Part shown: positions 26,072 through 34,268 of the stretch, one piece after another
Position numbering within the stretch: position 1 is the stretch's first letter
Layout of the letters: every line of letters starts with the position of its first letter
NCBI GenBank assembly: GCA_900696685.1
Contig: CAADHA010000075.1
Span: 1 to 64,000 of the forward strand
Length of the DNA stretch: 64,000 nucleotides
Source of the DNA: an uncultured Planctomycetota bacterium
GTDB lineage: Bacteria; Planctomycetota; Phycisphaerae; Phycisphaerales; UBA5793
Reading direction: 5' to 3'
The notes under the pieces: generated by a model
The model's input: only the letters and a program-made list of their open reading frames with translations
The model's database searches: none
What the model was told of the DNA's origin: nothing
Translations under genes and position numbers: made by a program

Positions 26072-28573
26072 ATGACGGTCGCCGAACACAGCGCGCGCTC
26101 CGATCGTGTGGAGGTCATCCTTCAGCAGCTGCACACGCTGCCGACCCTCTCGCCCATCGCGGTGCGCCTTCTCTCGCTCACCTCCAGCGATGAGAGCGAG
26201 GTGGCGGAAATCGTGAAGATCATCGAGTGCGACCCGTCCATCACGGCCAAAATCCTGAGCCTCTGCCGCCGCGCCGAGACGGGACTGGGCACGCGCATCA
26301 CAACGGTCGACCGGGCAGTGGTGATGCTGGGGTTTGAGGCAATCCGCAACGCTGTCCTCTCAATTGAGATCTACAACCTCTTCGAGAGTACGCGGCCGGT
26401 GCAGCCGCGCGCGGAAGCAGGAGACGGAGGTTCGCCGGAGGGCGCGCCGGGCAGGCCCTTTGACAGCGCCGGTTTCTGGATGCACAGCATCGCGGTGGCG
26501 ATTGCGGCTGAGTTGCTCGCGCGCCGCCGGCAGCGCCGCTCGCAGGGTCCGTCGCGCGGCGCCACGGACGCTTCGCCGGATGAAGCCTTCGTGTGCGGCC
26601 TGCTGCATGACCTGGGCAAACTCGCTCTTGAACGACTCCTGCCGCGCGGCTATGAGCGGGTCATTGAACTCACCGAGCAGCGCCAGGGCAACATCGCCGA
26701 GATGGAGCGGCGCGTCATCGGCCTCGACCACCACACCACAGGCAAGCGCCTCGCCGAGCAGTGGAGCCTGCCGCACGTCATCCAGGACGTGATGTGGCTG
26801 CACGGCCAGCCCGTGGAGTCGCTTCCCGCCCTGCCCCACGAGGCGATGATCGCCCTCGTCACGCTCGCCGACCACATCGTGCGAAAACAGCACGTCGGCT
26901 TTTCGGGCAATCACGTTTTCGCGGACGACCTGGCCACGCTCTGCACGCACGTCGGCGTGACACTCGATGATGCGCGCGAGGTGGCGCAGCAGGTGCACGT
27001 GGAGACGGCCCAGCGGTGCGAAGTTCTGGGCCTGTCCCAGACGCCCGCGGAAGGCCTGTTCCTTGCCTCGATCGCCCGCGCCAACCAGGCGCTGGGGCGC
27101 ATCAACGAGGCGCTGGAGCGCCGGTCCCAGGCGGCCCATCGCGGTGAGCAGGTTCTCCGCGCCATCATCGACTTTCACCAGCAGGCCACGCCCGGCCTCT
27201 CCATCGTCGCTGTCTGCGGCAACGTCGTGGCGTCGGCGACGCGCGAGTTCGGCCGCGGCTTCTACGCGGTGCTCTATCCCTCCGCCCGCTCCGAAGCGTG
27301 GCAGATCGGGCAGTTCTCGTGTGACGGCCGCCTCCTGCGCGCCCAGACGGTCGACGTGCCCGCCGCCGGGCTGGACGTCGATTCTCTCTCGGATGATCTC
27401 CAGGTCTCCGTGGGAATGCTCGGACTGCTCCCCACACTGAGCGAGTCGATCGGCGACGCTTCGGACCTTCGCAATGTGCGGCTGCTGCCGCTGCGCAGCG
27501 GGTGGGGCCTTTCCGCGGTCCTGCTGCACGATCGCCCGTTGCGTGAGATGGGTCTGTCGCGCTCGCAGATGCTGGCGCTGTGCGAAACCTGGGCTGCGGC
27601 CATCGCCGCGGCGCGCCAGCATGAAGGGGCGAGGCAACTGGGCGAACAACTCGCCGAATCCAACCGCATCCTCACCGAGACGCAGGCGAAACTGGCCCGC
27701 ACCCAGGCTCTGGCCTCGCTGGGCGAGATGGCGGCCGGCGCCGCACACGAGATGAACAACCCGCTGTGCGTCATCTCAGGCCGATCACAGGTCCTTGCCG
27801 GGCAACTGACCAATCCGCGCGAGCGCCGCATGGCCGAGCAGATCAGCGAGCAGGCGCAGCGCCTCAGCGACCTCATCACAAGCCTCCACCTCTTCACCGA
27901 GCCGCCCAGGCCCGAGCCGACGCGCGTCCGGCTCGCCGACCTCGTCGGCCGGGCCGTCCGCCTCGCACGTGAACGCGCAGGGATGAACGCGCCCGTGACC
28001 GTGCGCCTCGCCGCCGACCTGCCGGACGCGTGGTTCGATGGCGAACAGATCGGCTCGGCCCTTGTGGAACTGGTCGTCAACGCGATCGAGGCGTGTCCGA
28101 GACACTTCGTCGACGTGCAGGTGCAGATCGATCAGTCGCACGAATCCGCCGATCCCCGCGAGGTCTCTTCTCGCGATGCGGCGGCCGAACAGGGCCGCCT
28201 GATGATCGTCGTGAAGGACGACGGGCACGGCATGAACGAGCACACGCTCAACCATGCCTGCGACCCGTTCTTCTCCGTCAAGCCGGCCGGCCGTCAGCCC
28301 GGCCTGGGACTCTCGCGCGCCCAGCGCCTCGTGGGAGCCAATGGCGGGACGATCGAGTTCGAATCTCAACCCAATGTCGGCACGACGGCGAGGATCATCC
28401 TCAAGTCGTGGATGCTCCCCGACGACATGTACTCACCGCCGGTGGGGCGCCACGATGAGCCTCAGCCGCCGGATGAGTCGCGGGCTGATCAGCCCGCCGA
28501 CGCCCCCGACCGTTCCATGTCGAAGTCTTCCGACCTCTTCCTCCACACAACGAACCCGGAGAGCACGCGGTGA
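26072..28573 (+). CDS. HDOD domain fused to a soluble sensor histidine kinase
   Basis: 833 residues. The N-terminus is an HDOD domain (LPTLSPIAVRLLSLTSSDES, KIIECDPSITAKILSLCRRA), with the HD-type motif CGLLHDLGKLALE (His179, Asp180). A middle region of about 300 residues without a clear family follows, then a histidine kinase: H-box LASLGEMAAGAAHEMNNPL (His559), N-box LVELVVNAIEACP, G1 VKDDGHGM and G2 GLGLSRAQRLVGANGGT. There are no membrane segments, so it acts in the cytoplasm. Such kinases autophosphorylate and pass the phosphate to a receiver protein. The start ATG is chosen because HDOD homology begins soon after it. The gene overlaps the next one by GTGA, so the receiver-GAF protein is its likely partner. 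Confidence 0.88.
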   Translation: MTVAEHSARSDRVEVILQQLHTLPTLSPIAVRLLSLTSSDESEVAEIVKIIECDPSITAKILSLCRRAETGLGTRITTVDRAVVMLGFEAIRNAVLSIEIYNLFESTRPVQPRAEAGDGGSPEGAPGRPFDSAGFWMHSIAVAIAAELLARRRQRRSQGPSRGATDASPDEAFVCGLLHDLGKLALERLLPRGYERVIELTEQRQGNIAEMERRVIGLDHHTTGKRLAEQWSLPHVIQDVMWLHGQPVESLPALPHEAMIALVTLADHIVRKQHVGFSGNHVFADDLATLCTHVGVTLDDAREVAQQVHVETAQRCEVLGLSQTPAEGLFLASIARANQALGRINEALERRSQAAHRGEQVLRAIIDFHQQATPGLSIVAVCGNVVASATREFGRGFYAVLYPSARSEAWQIGQFSCDGRLLRAQTVDVPAAGLDVDSLSDDLQVSVGMLGLLPTLSESIGDASDLRNVRLLPLRSGWGLSAVLLHDRPLREMGLSRSQMLALCETWAAAIAAARQHEGARQLGEQLAESNRILTETQAKLARTQALASLGEMAAGAAHEMNNPLCVISGRSQVLAGQLTNPRERRMAEQISEQAQRLSDLITSLHLFTEPPRPEPTRVRLADLVGRAVRLARERAGMNAPVTVRLAADLPDAWFDGEQIGSALVELVVNAIEACPRHFVDVQVQIDQSHESADPREVSSRDAAAEQGRLMIVVKDDGHGMNEHTLNHACDPFFSVKPAGRQPGLGLSRAQRLVGANGGTIEFESQPNVGTTARIILKSWMLPDDMYSPPVGRHDEPQPPDESRADQPADAPDRSMSKSSDLFLHTTNPESTR

Positions 28574-29700
28574 AGAAGGCACGCTCCCGCCCCATGCAGG
28601 TCGACTCGGCATCCTCATCGCGGCGTCCGGCCGTCGAGACGGCCCGCATTCTCGTCATCGACTCCGGTCCGGAGACGTGCAATCGGGCCGCCGAGGCGCT
28701 GGCCGGTGCCGCGGTCGTTCTGTGCGCTGCGGCGACGCTTGACCAGGCCCTGGCGCGCCCTGATCTTGCTGACGTTGACCTCATCGTGCTCGGTCACGCC
28801 GATGCCGCCGGCCTCGATGATGCGGCCTGGCGCCTGGCTTCAGCGCGGATCAATGCGCGACTGGTCGTCCTGACCGCATCGGCGGACTTTGATCTGGCGG
28901 TCGCGGCAATGCGGGCCGGCGCGGCAGACTGCCTCCTCGCCTCCTCGCCTCCCGCCGATCTGCGCGTACGCCTGCTCGACGCCGTCGCGCTCGCGCGCCG
29001 CGAGCGCAGCCAGCAGCGCCGCATCGAGCAACTCAAGCGCATCTGCAAGCGGATGAACACGACCCGCATCGACGTGACGAGCCAGGTCGATTCGCTGTGC
29101 AATGACCTTGTGCATGCCTACCAGGAGCTCACCGACCAGATATCGCACGTCACCGCCGTCACCGAGTTCGCCGCGGTCATCCGGCAGGAACTCGACGTCG
29201 AGGAACTTTTGCGCACGACGCTGGAATACCTGCTGCGGAAACTCGGGCCGACCAACGCGGCGATCTTTCTTCCCGCGGCGGGCGAGGAGTTCACGCTCGG
29301 CGCCTACATCAACTACGATTGCTCGCGCGAGGCGGGCAACTTCCTCCTCGAACATCTCGCCGACGTCGTGGCGCCGCGCCTGGCGGAGGAGACCGAACTG
29401 CTCGAGTTCCTCGACAACGATTCGTTGACGGCATGGATGGGCGAGGACGCCGCCTACCTCGCCGACGCCCATGTCCTCGCGTTCTCCTGCCGGCACGACG
29501 GCGAGTGCCTCGCCATGTTCATGCTCTGGCGGGACGCCAAGGCCCTCTTCGCGCCCGATCTCGTTGAACTGCTCCGCTCGCTCTCAGCCGCCTTCACCAG
29601 GCAACTCGCTCACGTCATTCACGTCCATCACCGACACCTGCCCGACGACGACTGGCCGCCCTTCCAGGATGATCACGACTCAGGCGGACTCGCTGCATGA
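28570..29700 (+). CDS. Degenerate receiver domain followed by a GAF domain
   Basis: 376 residues. Residues 25-145 resemble a CheY-like receiver (ARILVIDSGPET, LVVLTASADFDLAVAAMRAG), but the phosphoacceptor Asp is Gly75 (LIVLGHADAAG), the acidic pair at the start is reduced to one Asp (Asp31-Ser32) and the conserved Lys near the end is absent. Phosphorylation by the adjacent kinase is therefore unlikely. A coiled-coil-like linker (RRIEQLKRICKRMNTTRID) leads to a GAF domain from about residue 200 (FAAVIRQELDVEELLRTTLE). The start is GTG, overlapping the kinase stop. There is no output domain such as HTH or GGDEF, so it may act by protein contact. Its 3' end overlaps miaB on the other strand by 21 bp. 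Confidence 0.75.
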   Translation: MKKARSRPMQVDSASSSRRPAVETARILVIDSGPETCNRAAEALAGAAVVLCAAATLDQALARPDLADVDLIVLGHADAAGLDDAAWRLASARINARLVVLTASADFDLAVAAMRAGAADCLLASSPPADLRVRLLDAVALARRERSQQRRIEQLKRICKRMNTTRIDVTSQVDSLCNDLVHAYQELTDQISHVTAVTEFAAVIRQELDVEELLRTTLEYLLRKLGPTNAAIFLPAAGEEFTLGAYINYDCSREAGNFLLEHLADVVAPRLAEETELLEFLDNDSLTAWMGEDAAYLADAHVLAFSCRHDGECLAMFMLWRDAKALFAPDLVELLRSLSAAFTRQLAHVIHVHHRHLPDDDWPPFQDDHDSGGLAA

Positions 29701-31434
29701 CGACGGCGCTGCGCCGAACACCCTCCGCACGCCCGCAAGGCCGCCCGCGCCTTCGCGTCCACCGGCAAGTTGCACAGCGCCACCCTGCGCCACCAGAGTT
29801 CCCTTGAGCGTCAGCGTGCGAGTCTCCTCGATCCGCACCGGCACGATCGATCCGATCAGCGCCTCCGCCCGGCTTCGCGTCGTGTTGAAGACAGTGATGA
29901 GGTCGCCTTCCGTGCGCCCGCTCAACTGCACGAGGTCGGAGTCGGTCTCCGGGGCGAACTCGCCGGCCGCGGCGCAGGTGCTGCCGCAATCCTCTTCGCC
30001 GATCTCCGCGCCGGCCAGCGCTCTGCCGTTGAGCGTGAGACCGATGGCGCCGCCGGGGCGAGGCGGCGCGCCCGCGAGGAGGGGGTCGCGCCGTGCCTGC
30101 ATCGTGGAAAAGCCCTCGACGAAGACGCTGACGGTGCGGCCGATGTGCGCCGCATGAATCGCCTGCGAGATCTCGCCCTGCACGGCCAGCAGCGCGTTGT
30201 TGCGCCGCCGCTTGACCTCGTCGGGCACATCATCGGGCAGCCGATCAAACGCCGGCGTCCCCGGCCGCGGGGAGTACTTGAAGACGAAGCAGTTCTTGAA
30301 GCGCGCCCAGCGCAACAGGTCGACGGTCGCGTCGAAGTCCTCTTCCGTTTCGCCGGGGAAGCCGACGATCACGTCGCTGGCGATCATCGCGCCGGGGAGA
30401 GCGGCGCGGACGCGCTCGATGAGGTCGCGGTATTCTTCGACGGTGTAGCCGCGGTTCATCGCTTCGAGGACGCGGTTCGAGCCGGACTGCACCGGCACGT
30501 GGATGTAGCGGCAGATGCGCGGGCAGTCGCGGATGACTTCGAGCACGTCATTGCCGAAGTCGCGCGGGTAACTCGTGACGAAGCGCAGCCGCTTGAGCGC
30601 CGGCACTTCATCGTGAATGCGCCGCAGCAGGCCGGCAAAGGTGGTGACGCGGCCGCCGGTCAGCGGGTCGCGGTCATGCCCGCCGGTAAAGGAGCGTCCC
30701 TTCTGCGGCTGGACGATGCCTTGCAGCGTTACTGCCGCGTCATGCTCGAACCGGTAGTGGTTTACCGTCTGCCCGAGGAGGGTGATTTCGACGACGCCGC
30801 GCTCGACGAGCCTGTTGCACTCGTCGACGATGGTGTCCGGCGGGCGGTGCATCTCGGCGCCGCGCGTGAAGGGCACGACGCAGTAAGTGCAGAACTTGTT
30901 GCACCCGCGCGTGATGCGGACGTAGGCGCTGCGCCCGCCCGCCTGCTGGTCGCCGGGCGCGAAGCGGCGCGAGAGGTCGAGGCGTTCGAGGCTGTCTTCC
31001 GCGGCCGCCAGCGTCGCGCTGCGCCGCGAGTTGCTTCCTTGAAGCGCGACGGCCGGCTCGGCCGTGGTGCTCGCGTTGCGCAGCAGCAGCGGGAGTTTAT
31101 CGAGTTCGCCCGGACCGCAGAGAAGATCGACGTGCGGGAACTTGCGCAGCATGTCGCTTCCGTCGCGCTCAGCCATGCACCCGAGCACGCCCAGAAGCAG
31201 GTCCGGCTGGCGCTTCTTGCGCGCCTTCATCAGGCCGAGGCGCGACCAGACCTTCTGCTCCGCCTGCTCGCGCACCGAGCAGGTGTTGAAGAGGATGACC
31301 CCGGCCGCCTCGGCGTCTGGCGTGAAGCGATACCCCAGCGCGCGCAACTGGGATGTGACCAGTTCGCTGTCCAGTTCATTCATCTGGCAGCCGAAGGTCT
31401 CGAGATACACGAGTTTTGCCGGGTTCGCGGGCAT
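29680..31434 (-). CDS. miaB: tRNA-2-methylthio-N6-dimethylallyladenosine synthase MiaB, with insertions
   Basis: 584 residues against a usual 440-480. The N-terminal MTTase domain has three cysteines (FGCQMNE Cys16, NTCSVREQ Cys52, LGCMAE Cys86) for one 4Fe-4S cluster. The radical SAM motif is RGCNKFCTYC (Cys178, Cys182, Cys185). The C-terminal TRAM-like domain contains GRTVSVFVEG and RTEGDLITVF. The enzyme adds a methylthio group to i6A37 in tRNAs reading codons that start with U. Extra sequence is seen at about 130-165, 228-263 (after GQTVNHY) and in the TRAM region (about 470-515, GAPPRPGG to CAAAGEFAPE). The start ATG is 31434; a much longer open frame upstream runs antisense through ruvB and is not coding. 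MiaB is separated from divergent ruvB by 39 bp. Confidence 0.93.
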   Translation of the reverse strand: MPANPAKLVYLETFGCQMNELDSELVTSQLRALGYRFTPDAEAAGVILFNTCSVREQAEQKVWSRLGLMKARKKRQPDLLLGVLGCMAERDGSDMLRKFPHVDLLCGPGELDKLPLLLRNASTTAEPAVALQGSNSRRSATLAAAEDSLERLDLSRRFAPGDQQAGGRSAYVRITRGCNKFCTYCVVPFTRGAEMHRPPDTIVDECNRLVERGVVEITLLGQTVNHYRFEHDAAVTLQGIVQPQKGRSFTGGHDRDPLTGGRVTTFAGLLRRIHDEVPALKRLRFVTSYPRDFGNDVLEVIRDCPRICRYIHVPVQSGSNRVLEAMNRGYTVEEYRDLIERVRAALPGAMIASDVIVGFPGETEEDFDATVDLLRWARFKNCFVFKYSPRPGTPAFDRLPDDVPDEVKRRRNNALLAVQGEISQAIHAAHIGRTVSVFVEGFSTMQARRDPLLAGAPPRPGGAIGLTLNGRALAGAEIGEEDCGSTCAAAGEFAPETDSDLVQLSGRTEGDLITVFNTTRSRAEALIGSIVPVRIEETRTLTLKGTLVAQGGAVQLAGGREGAGGLAGVRRVFGAAPSSCSESA

Positions 31435-31473
31435 CGGGGCAATGATAGGTGCGCGGCGCGCCGCCCGCGTATC

Positions 31474-32514
31474 ATGCTCCGCATGACGCGCGAGCGACTG
31501 GTCAGCGCTGAACGCCTGGACGCCGAAGAAGAACGGCAGAACTGGTCGCTGCGCCCGACTCGCCTCGATGAGTATGTCGGCCAGCCTCAACTCGTTCAGC
31601 GCCTTCGCATCGCCATCGAGGCGGCGAAGCAGCGTGGCGAGCCGCTCGAACACGTCCTTCTCCACGGCCCGCCGGGCCTGGGCAAGACGACCCTCGCGCA
31701 CGTGATCGGCAACGAGATGGGCGGGCAGGTCCACATCACCTCCGGCCCCGCGCTCACCCGCGCCGGCGACCTCGTCGGCCCGCTCACCAAGCTTCGCCGC
31801 GGCGACATCCTCTTTGTCGATGAGATCCACCGCCTCCCCGCCGCCGTCGAGGAATACATCTATCCAGCGATGGAAGACTTCCGCATCGACGTCTCCGTCG
31901 ATTCGGGGATGCACGCGCGCTCGATCACGCTCAACATCGAGCCCTTCTGCCTCATCGGCGCGACGACGCGAGCCGGGCTGGTCACCGGCCCGCTGCGCAG
32001 CCGCTTCGGCATGACGCACCACCTCGAGTTCTACAGCGACGATGATCTCTACACCATCGCGCGCCGCTCGGCGAGCCTCCTCGAGATGAAGTGCGATGCG
32101 CCTGAGACGCTCGCGCTGCCTTCGCGGCGCAGCCGCGGCACGCCGCGCATCGTCAATCGCCTCCTGCGCCGCATCCGCGACTACGCGCAGGTCCACAATG
32201 CCGGCCTCGTCACCACCGAGGTCGTCGAAGAGGCGCTCACGCTCGAAGGCATCGACCGGCTCGGCCTCGACCCGCTCGACCGGCGGTATCTCAAAGTGCT
32301 GGCCGCAACGTTCGGTGGCGGACCGGCGGGCGTGGACGCCATCGCCGCCACCATGAGCGAAGAGCCCGACACGCTTGAGGAGGTCGTCGAGCCTTATCTG
32401 CTCCAGTGCGGCTACCTGACGCGCACCCGCCGCGGGCGGCAACTGACGCCCGCAGGGGCCGCGCACGTCGGCATGACCATCGCGGCGCCGGACGCCTCAC
32501 TCTTCGAGACATGA
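31474..32514 (+). CDS. ruvB: Holliday junction branch migration ATPase RuvB
   Basis: 346 residues. RPTRLDEYVGQPQLVQRLRI, Walker A HGPPGLGKTTLAHVI (64-78), Walker B ILFVDEIHRLP, sensor IGATTRAGLVTGPLRSRFG, and the C-terminal winged helix (LTLEGIDRLGLDPLDRRYL, EPYLLQCGYLTRTRRGR) are all present. RuvB hexamers drive branch migration with RuvA; ruvA and ruvC are not in the window. Two in-frame ATGs (31474 and 31483) are possible; I list the first. The open frame extends far upstream through antisense miaB, but homology begins here. The stop is 1 bp from the stop of the convergent rrf2-type gene. Confidence 0.95.
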   Translation: MLRMTRERLVSAERLDAEEERQNWSLRPTRLDEYVGQPQLVQRLRIAIEAAKQRGEPLEHVLLHGPPGLGKTTLAHVIGNEMGGQVHITSGPALTRAGDLVGPLTKLRRGDILFVDEIHRLPAAVEEYIYPAMEDFRIDVSVDSGMHARSITLNIEPFCLIGATTRAGLVTGPLRSRFGMTHHLEFYSDDDLYTIARRSASLLEMKCDAPETLALPSRRSRGTPRIVNRLLRRIRDYAQVHNAGLVTTEVVEEALTLEGIDRLGLDPLDRRYLKVLAATFGGGPAGVDAIAATMSEEPDTLEEVVEPYLLQCGYLTRTRRGRQLTPAGAAHVGMTIAAPDASLFET

Positions 32515-32515
32515 A

Positions 32516-32980
32516 TCACCGTCGCGACGAGACGCCGACCTTGACAAGGCGCTCTTCCTTGCACAGCACTCCGCCGGGCGCACCGTCGACGACGTCCTGA
32601 ATCGACATCCCGGCAAGCCGCTTCTCCATCATCTCCATGATCCGGTCCATCTCGCCGTGCAGCGGGCACAGGTGCGTTTGATGCTCGCCTCGCTCCAGCG
32701 GGCAGGACAGGATCCGGGGCAGGGGGTCGATGGCGTTGACAACGTCGAGCAGCGACGTCCGCGCCGGGTCGCAGGCGATGCGGAATCCGCCTCCGCGCCC
32801 GCGCCGCCCGCGGACGAACTTCGCGCGCCCGAGCAACTGGAGTACCTTGACCGCGTAGTCGGTCGGAACACGGGTCCGCCGAGCCACCTGCATGGCGGTC
32901 AGCGCGCCGCCGTCGCTGGTGACTGCCTCCGCAAGGGTAATGACGATGCGCAGAGCGTACTCGGCGGTGGTGGACATCAT
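32516..32980 (-). CDS. Rrf2-family transcriptional regulator with incomplete Fe-S site
   Basis: 154 residues from the ATG at 32980. The N-terminal winged helix (MMSTTAEYALRIVITLAEAV, VPTDYAVKVLQLLGRAKFV, GRGGGFRIACDP) is a clear Rrf2 signature. In the effector loop Cys93, Cys105 and His108 (ILSCPL to LCPLHGEMD) align with IscR Cys92, Cys104 and His107, but the middle cysteine position is Glu99. It may still bind a cluster with another ligand (Cys70 or Cys140 are available) or may be a cluster-free regulator. It is the last gene after serC (49 bp gap) and probably belongs to the DUF1015-serA-serC transcription unit, or regulates from its own promoter. Confidence 0.87.
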   Translation of the reverse strand: MMSTTAEYALRIVITLAEAVTSDGGALTAMQVARRTRVPTDYAVKVLQLLGRAKFVRGRRGRGGGFRIACDPARTSLLDVVNAIDPLPRILSCPLERGEHQTHLCPLHGEMDRIMEMMEKRLAGMSIQDVVDGAPGGVLCKEERLVKVGVSSRR

Positions 32981-33029
32981 GCGGGTCGGTTCTCCTGTCG
33001 CTTCGGTCGTCCGTCCGGGGAGAGCGGGT

Positions 33030-34118
33030 CTAGCGATTGGCCCGCTCAAAGTCCTTCATGAACTCCACAAGCCGGGTGCAGCCTTCGATGGGCATGGCGT
33101 TATAGACGCTGGCGCGCATGCCGCCGACTGAGCGATGGCCCTTGAGGCCGTCCAGTCCCGCCGCCTTCGCCTCCGTGATGAACTTCGTCTCCAGTTCCTC
33201 GCTGGGCCCACGGAAGCAGATGTTCATGAGAGAGCGGCTGTCGGCCTGGGCCGTCCCCTTGAAGAAGGCGCTCTGATCGAGGAAATCGTAGATGACCCCT
33301 GCCTTGGCGGCGTTGTGCTCGGCCACGGCCGCCAGACCGCCCTGCTGCAGCATCCACTTGAACGACTGCCCCATGATGTAGATGCCGAAGGTGTTGGGCG
33401 TGTTGTAAAGCGAGTTGTTCTCCGCGTGAATGCTGTAGCGCATCATTGTCGGGATGTCCTCGCGCACCGACTTGAGCAGGTCGTCGCGGATGATGACGAG
33501 GACGACGCCCGACGGCCCGAGGTTCTTCTGCGCGCCGGCGTAGATCAGGCCGTACTTCGAGACGTCGATGGGGCGCGAGAAGATGTCGCTCGAGGCATCG
33601 CAGATCAGCGGAGCGCCGACGGGAACGGCCGGCTCGGATCGCCACTGCGTTCCGAAGATCGTGGTGTTTGAGGTGAAGTGCACGTACGCCGGGCGGGCGG
33701 AGAAATGCAGGTCCGACGCAGGCGGAATGCGGTCGAAGTTGGTCGGCTTGCTCGACCCGGCGATGTGCACGTTGCCGTACATCTTCGCCTCATCCGCCGC
33801 CTTCTTGGCCCACGAGCCGGTGATCACGTAGTCGGCGTTGGCGTGCTTGCCGAGCAGGTTCATCGGCACCATCGCAAACTGAAGTGATGCGCCGCCCTGA
33901 AGGAAGAGCACGCGGTACTTCGCGGGAATGCTCGCCAGCGCCCGGCAGTCCGACTCCGCCTCTTCAATCACCTTCGTGAACGCCTTGCCGCGGTGGCTGT
34001 GCTCGAGAATCCCGATCCCGCTGCCGTCGAGGTTCCACAGGTCCTGCTGCGCCTGCCGGAGCACTGGCTCTGGAAGCACAGCCGGTCCGGCGCTGAAGTT
34101 GAAGATGCGTTCGCCCAT
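33030..34118 (-). CDS. serC: Phosphoserine aminotransferase
   Basis: 362 residues, full length. Start MGERIFNFSAGPAVLPEPVL, PLP lysine in YAGAQKNLGPSG (Lys198), and GGMRASVYNAMP near the C-terminus are family hallmarks. The cytosolic PLP enzyme converts 3-phosphohydroxypyruvate and glutamate to phosphoserine and 2-oxoglutarate, the second step of serine synthesis, and can also act in pyridoxal 5'-phosphate synthesis. It lies downstream of serA and DUF1015 on the same strand, separated from serA by 150 bp that contain a heptamer repeat. The GGAAGG-like sequence upstream of the ATG supports the start. Confidence 0.95.
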   Translation of the reverse strand: MGERIFNFSAGPAVLPEPVLRQAQQDLWNLDGSGIGILEHSHRGKAFTKVIEEAESDCRALASIPAKYRVLFLQGGASLQFAMVPMNLLGKHANADYVITGSWAKKAADEAKMYGNVHIAGSSKPTNFDRIPPASDLHFSARPAYVHFTSNTTIFGTQWRSEPAVPVGAPLICDASSDIFSRPIDVSKYGLIYAGAQKNLGPSGVVLVIIRDDLLKSVREDIPTMMRYSIHAENNSLYNTPNTFGIYIMGQSFKWMLQQGGLAAVAEHNAAKAGVIYDFLDQSAFFKGTAQADSRSLMNICFRGPSEELETKFITEAKAAGLDGLKGHRSVGGMRASVYNAMPIEGCTRLVEFMKDFERANR

Positions 34119-34219
34119 GGTTCACCATCCTTCCAACAGGGGGTCAGGCATTCGGCACGAGCAGAGACCGAAGAACCTCGCGATCGCGCACAAGCCCGAT
34201 GCCCATCGTCATTCCCAAA

Positions 34220-34261
34220 TGCCCAGTGCCTAGTGCCTAATGCCTAATGCCCAGCGCCCAA
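34220..34261. repeat. Heptanucleotide tandem repeat TGCCYAR between serA and serC
   Basis: Six consecutive 7-bp units: TGCCCAG, TGCCTAG, TGCCTAA, TGCCTAA, TGCCCAG and CGCCCAA, with a partial seventh (TGCCTCC) directly before the serA stop codon. The units vary only at Y/R positions and in one first base. Short tandem heptamers are known in several bacterial phyla and are prone to length change by slippage. Confidence 0.85.
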
Positions 34262-34268
34262 TGCCTCC

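Noticed and set aside
26360-27748. 462-residue minus-strand open frame opposite the HDOD-kinase gene
   Set aside because: Low-complexity antisense translation (His, Arg, Val rich) without motifs. The plus-strand frame has clear HDOD and kinase boxes.
29770-31473. Long open frame upstream of ruvB on the plus strand (would make a 914-residue protein)
   Set aside because: It runs antisense through miaB, contains no recognisable family sequence, and all RuvB homology begins at 31474. High GC creates long open shadow frames.
31435-32466. Minus-strand extension of the miaB frame by 344 residues
   Set aside because: It is antisense to ruvB and has no MiaB-type sequence. The MTTase domain begins at the ATG 31434.
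34149-34161. ATTCGGCACGAG, identical to part of a cDNA-library adaptor
   Set aside because: A 12-bp match in a 64-kb window without a full GAATTC adaptor and inside ordinary intergenic DNA is most likely chance.
34213-34268. Heptamer array read as a CRISPR
   Set aside because: Units are 7 bp and contiguous with no spacers, and no cas genes are present. It is a simple tandem repeat.
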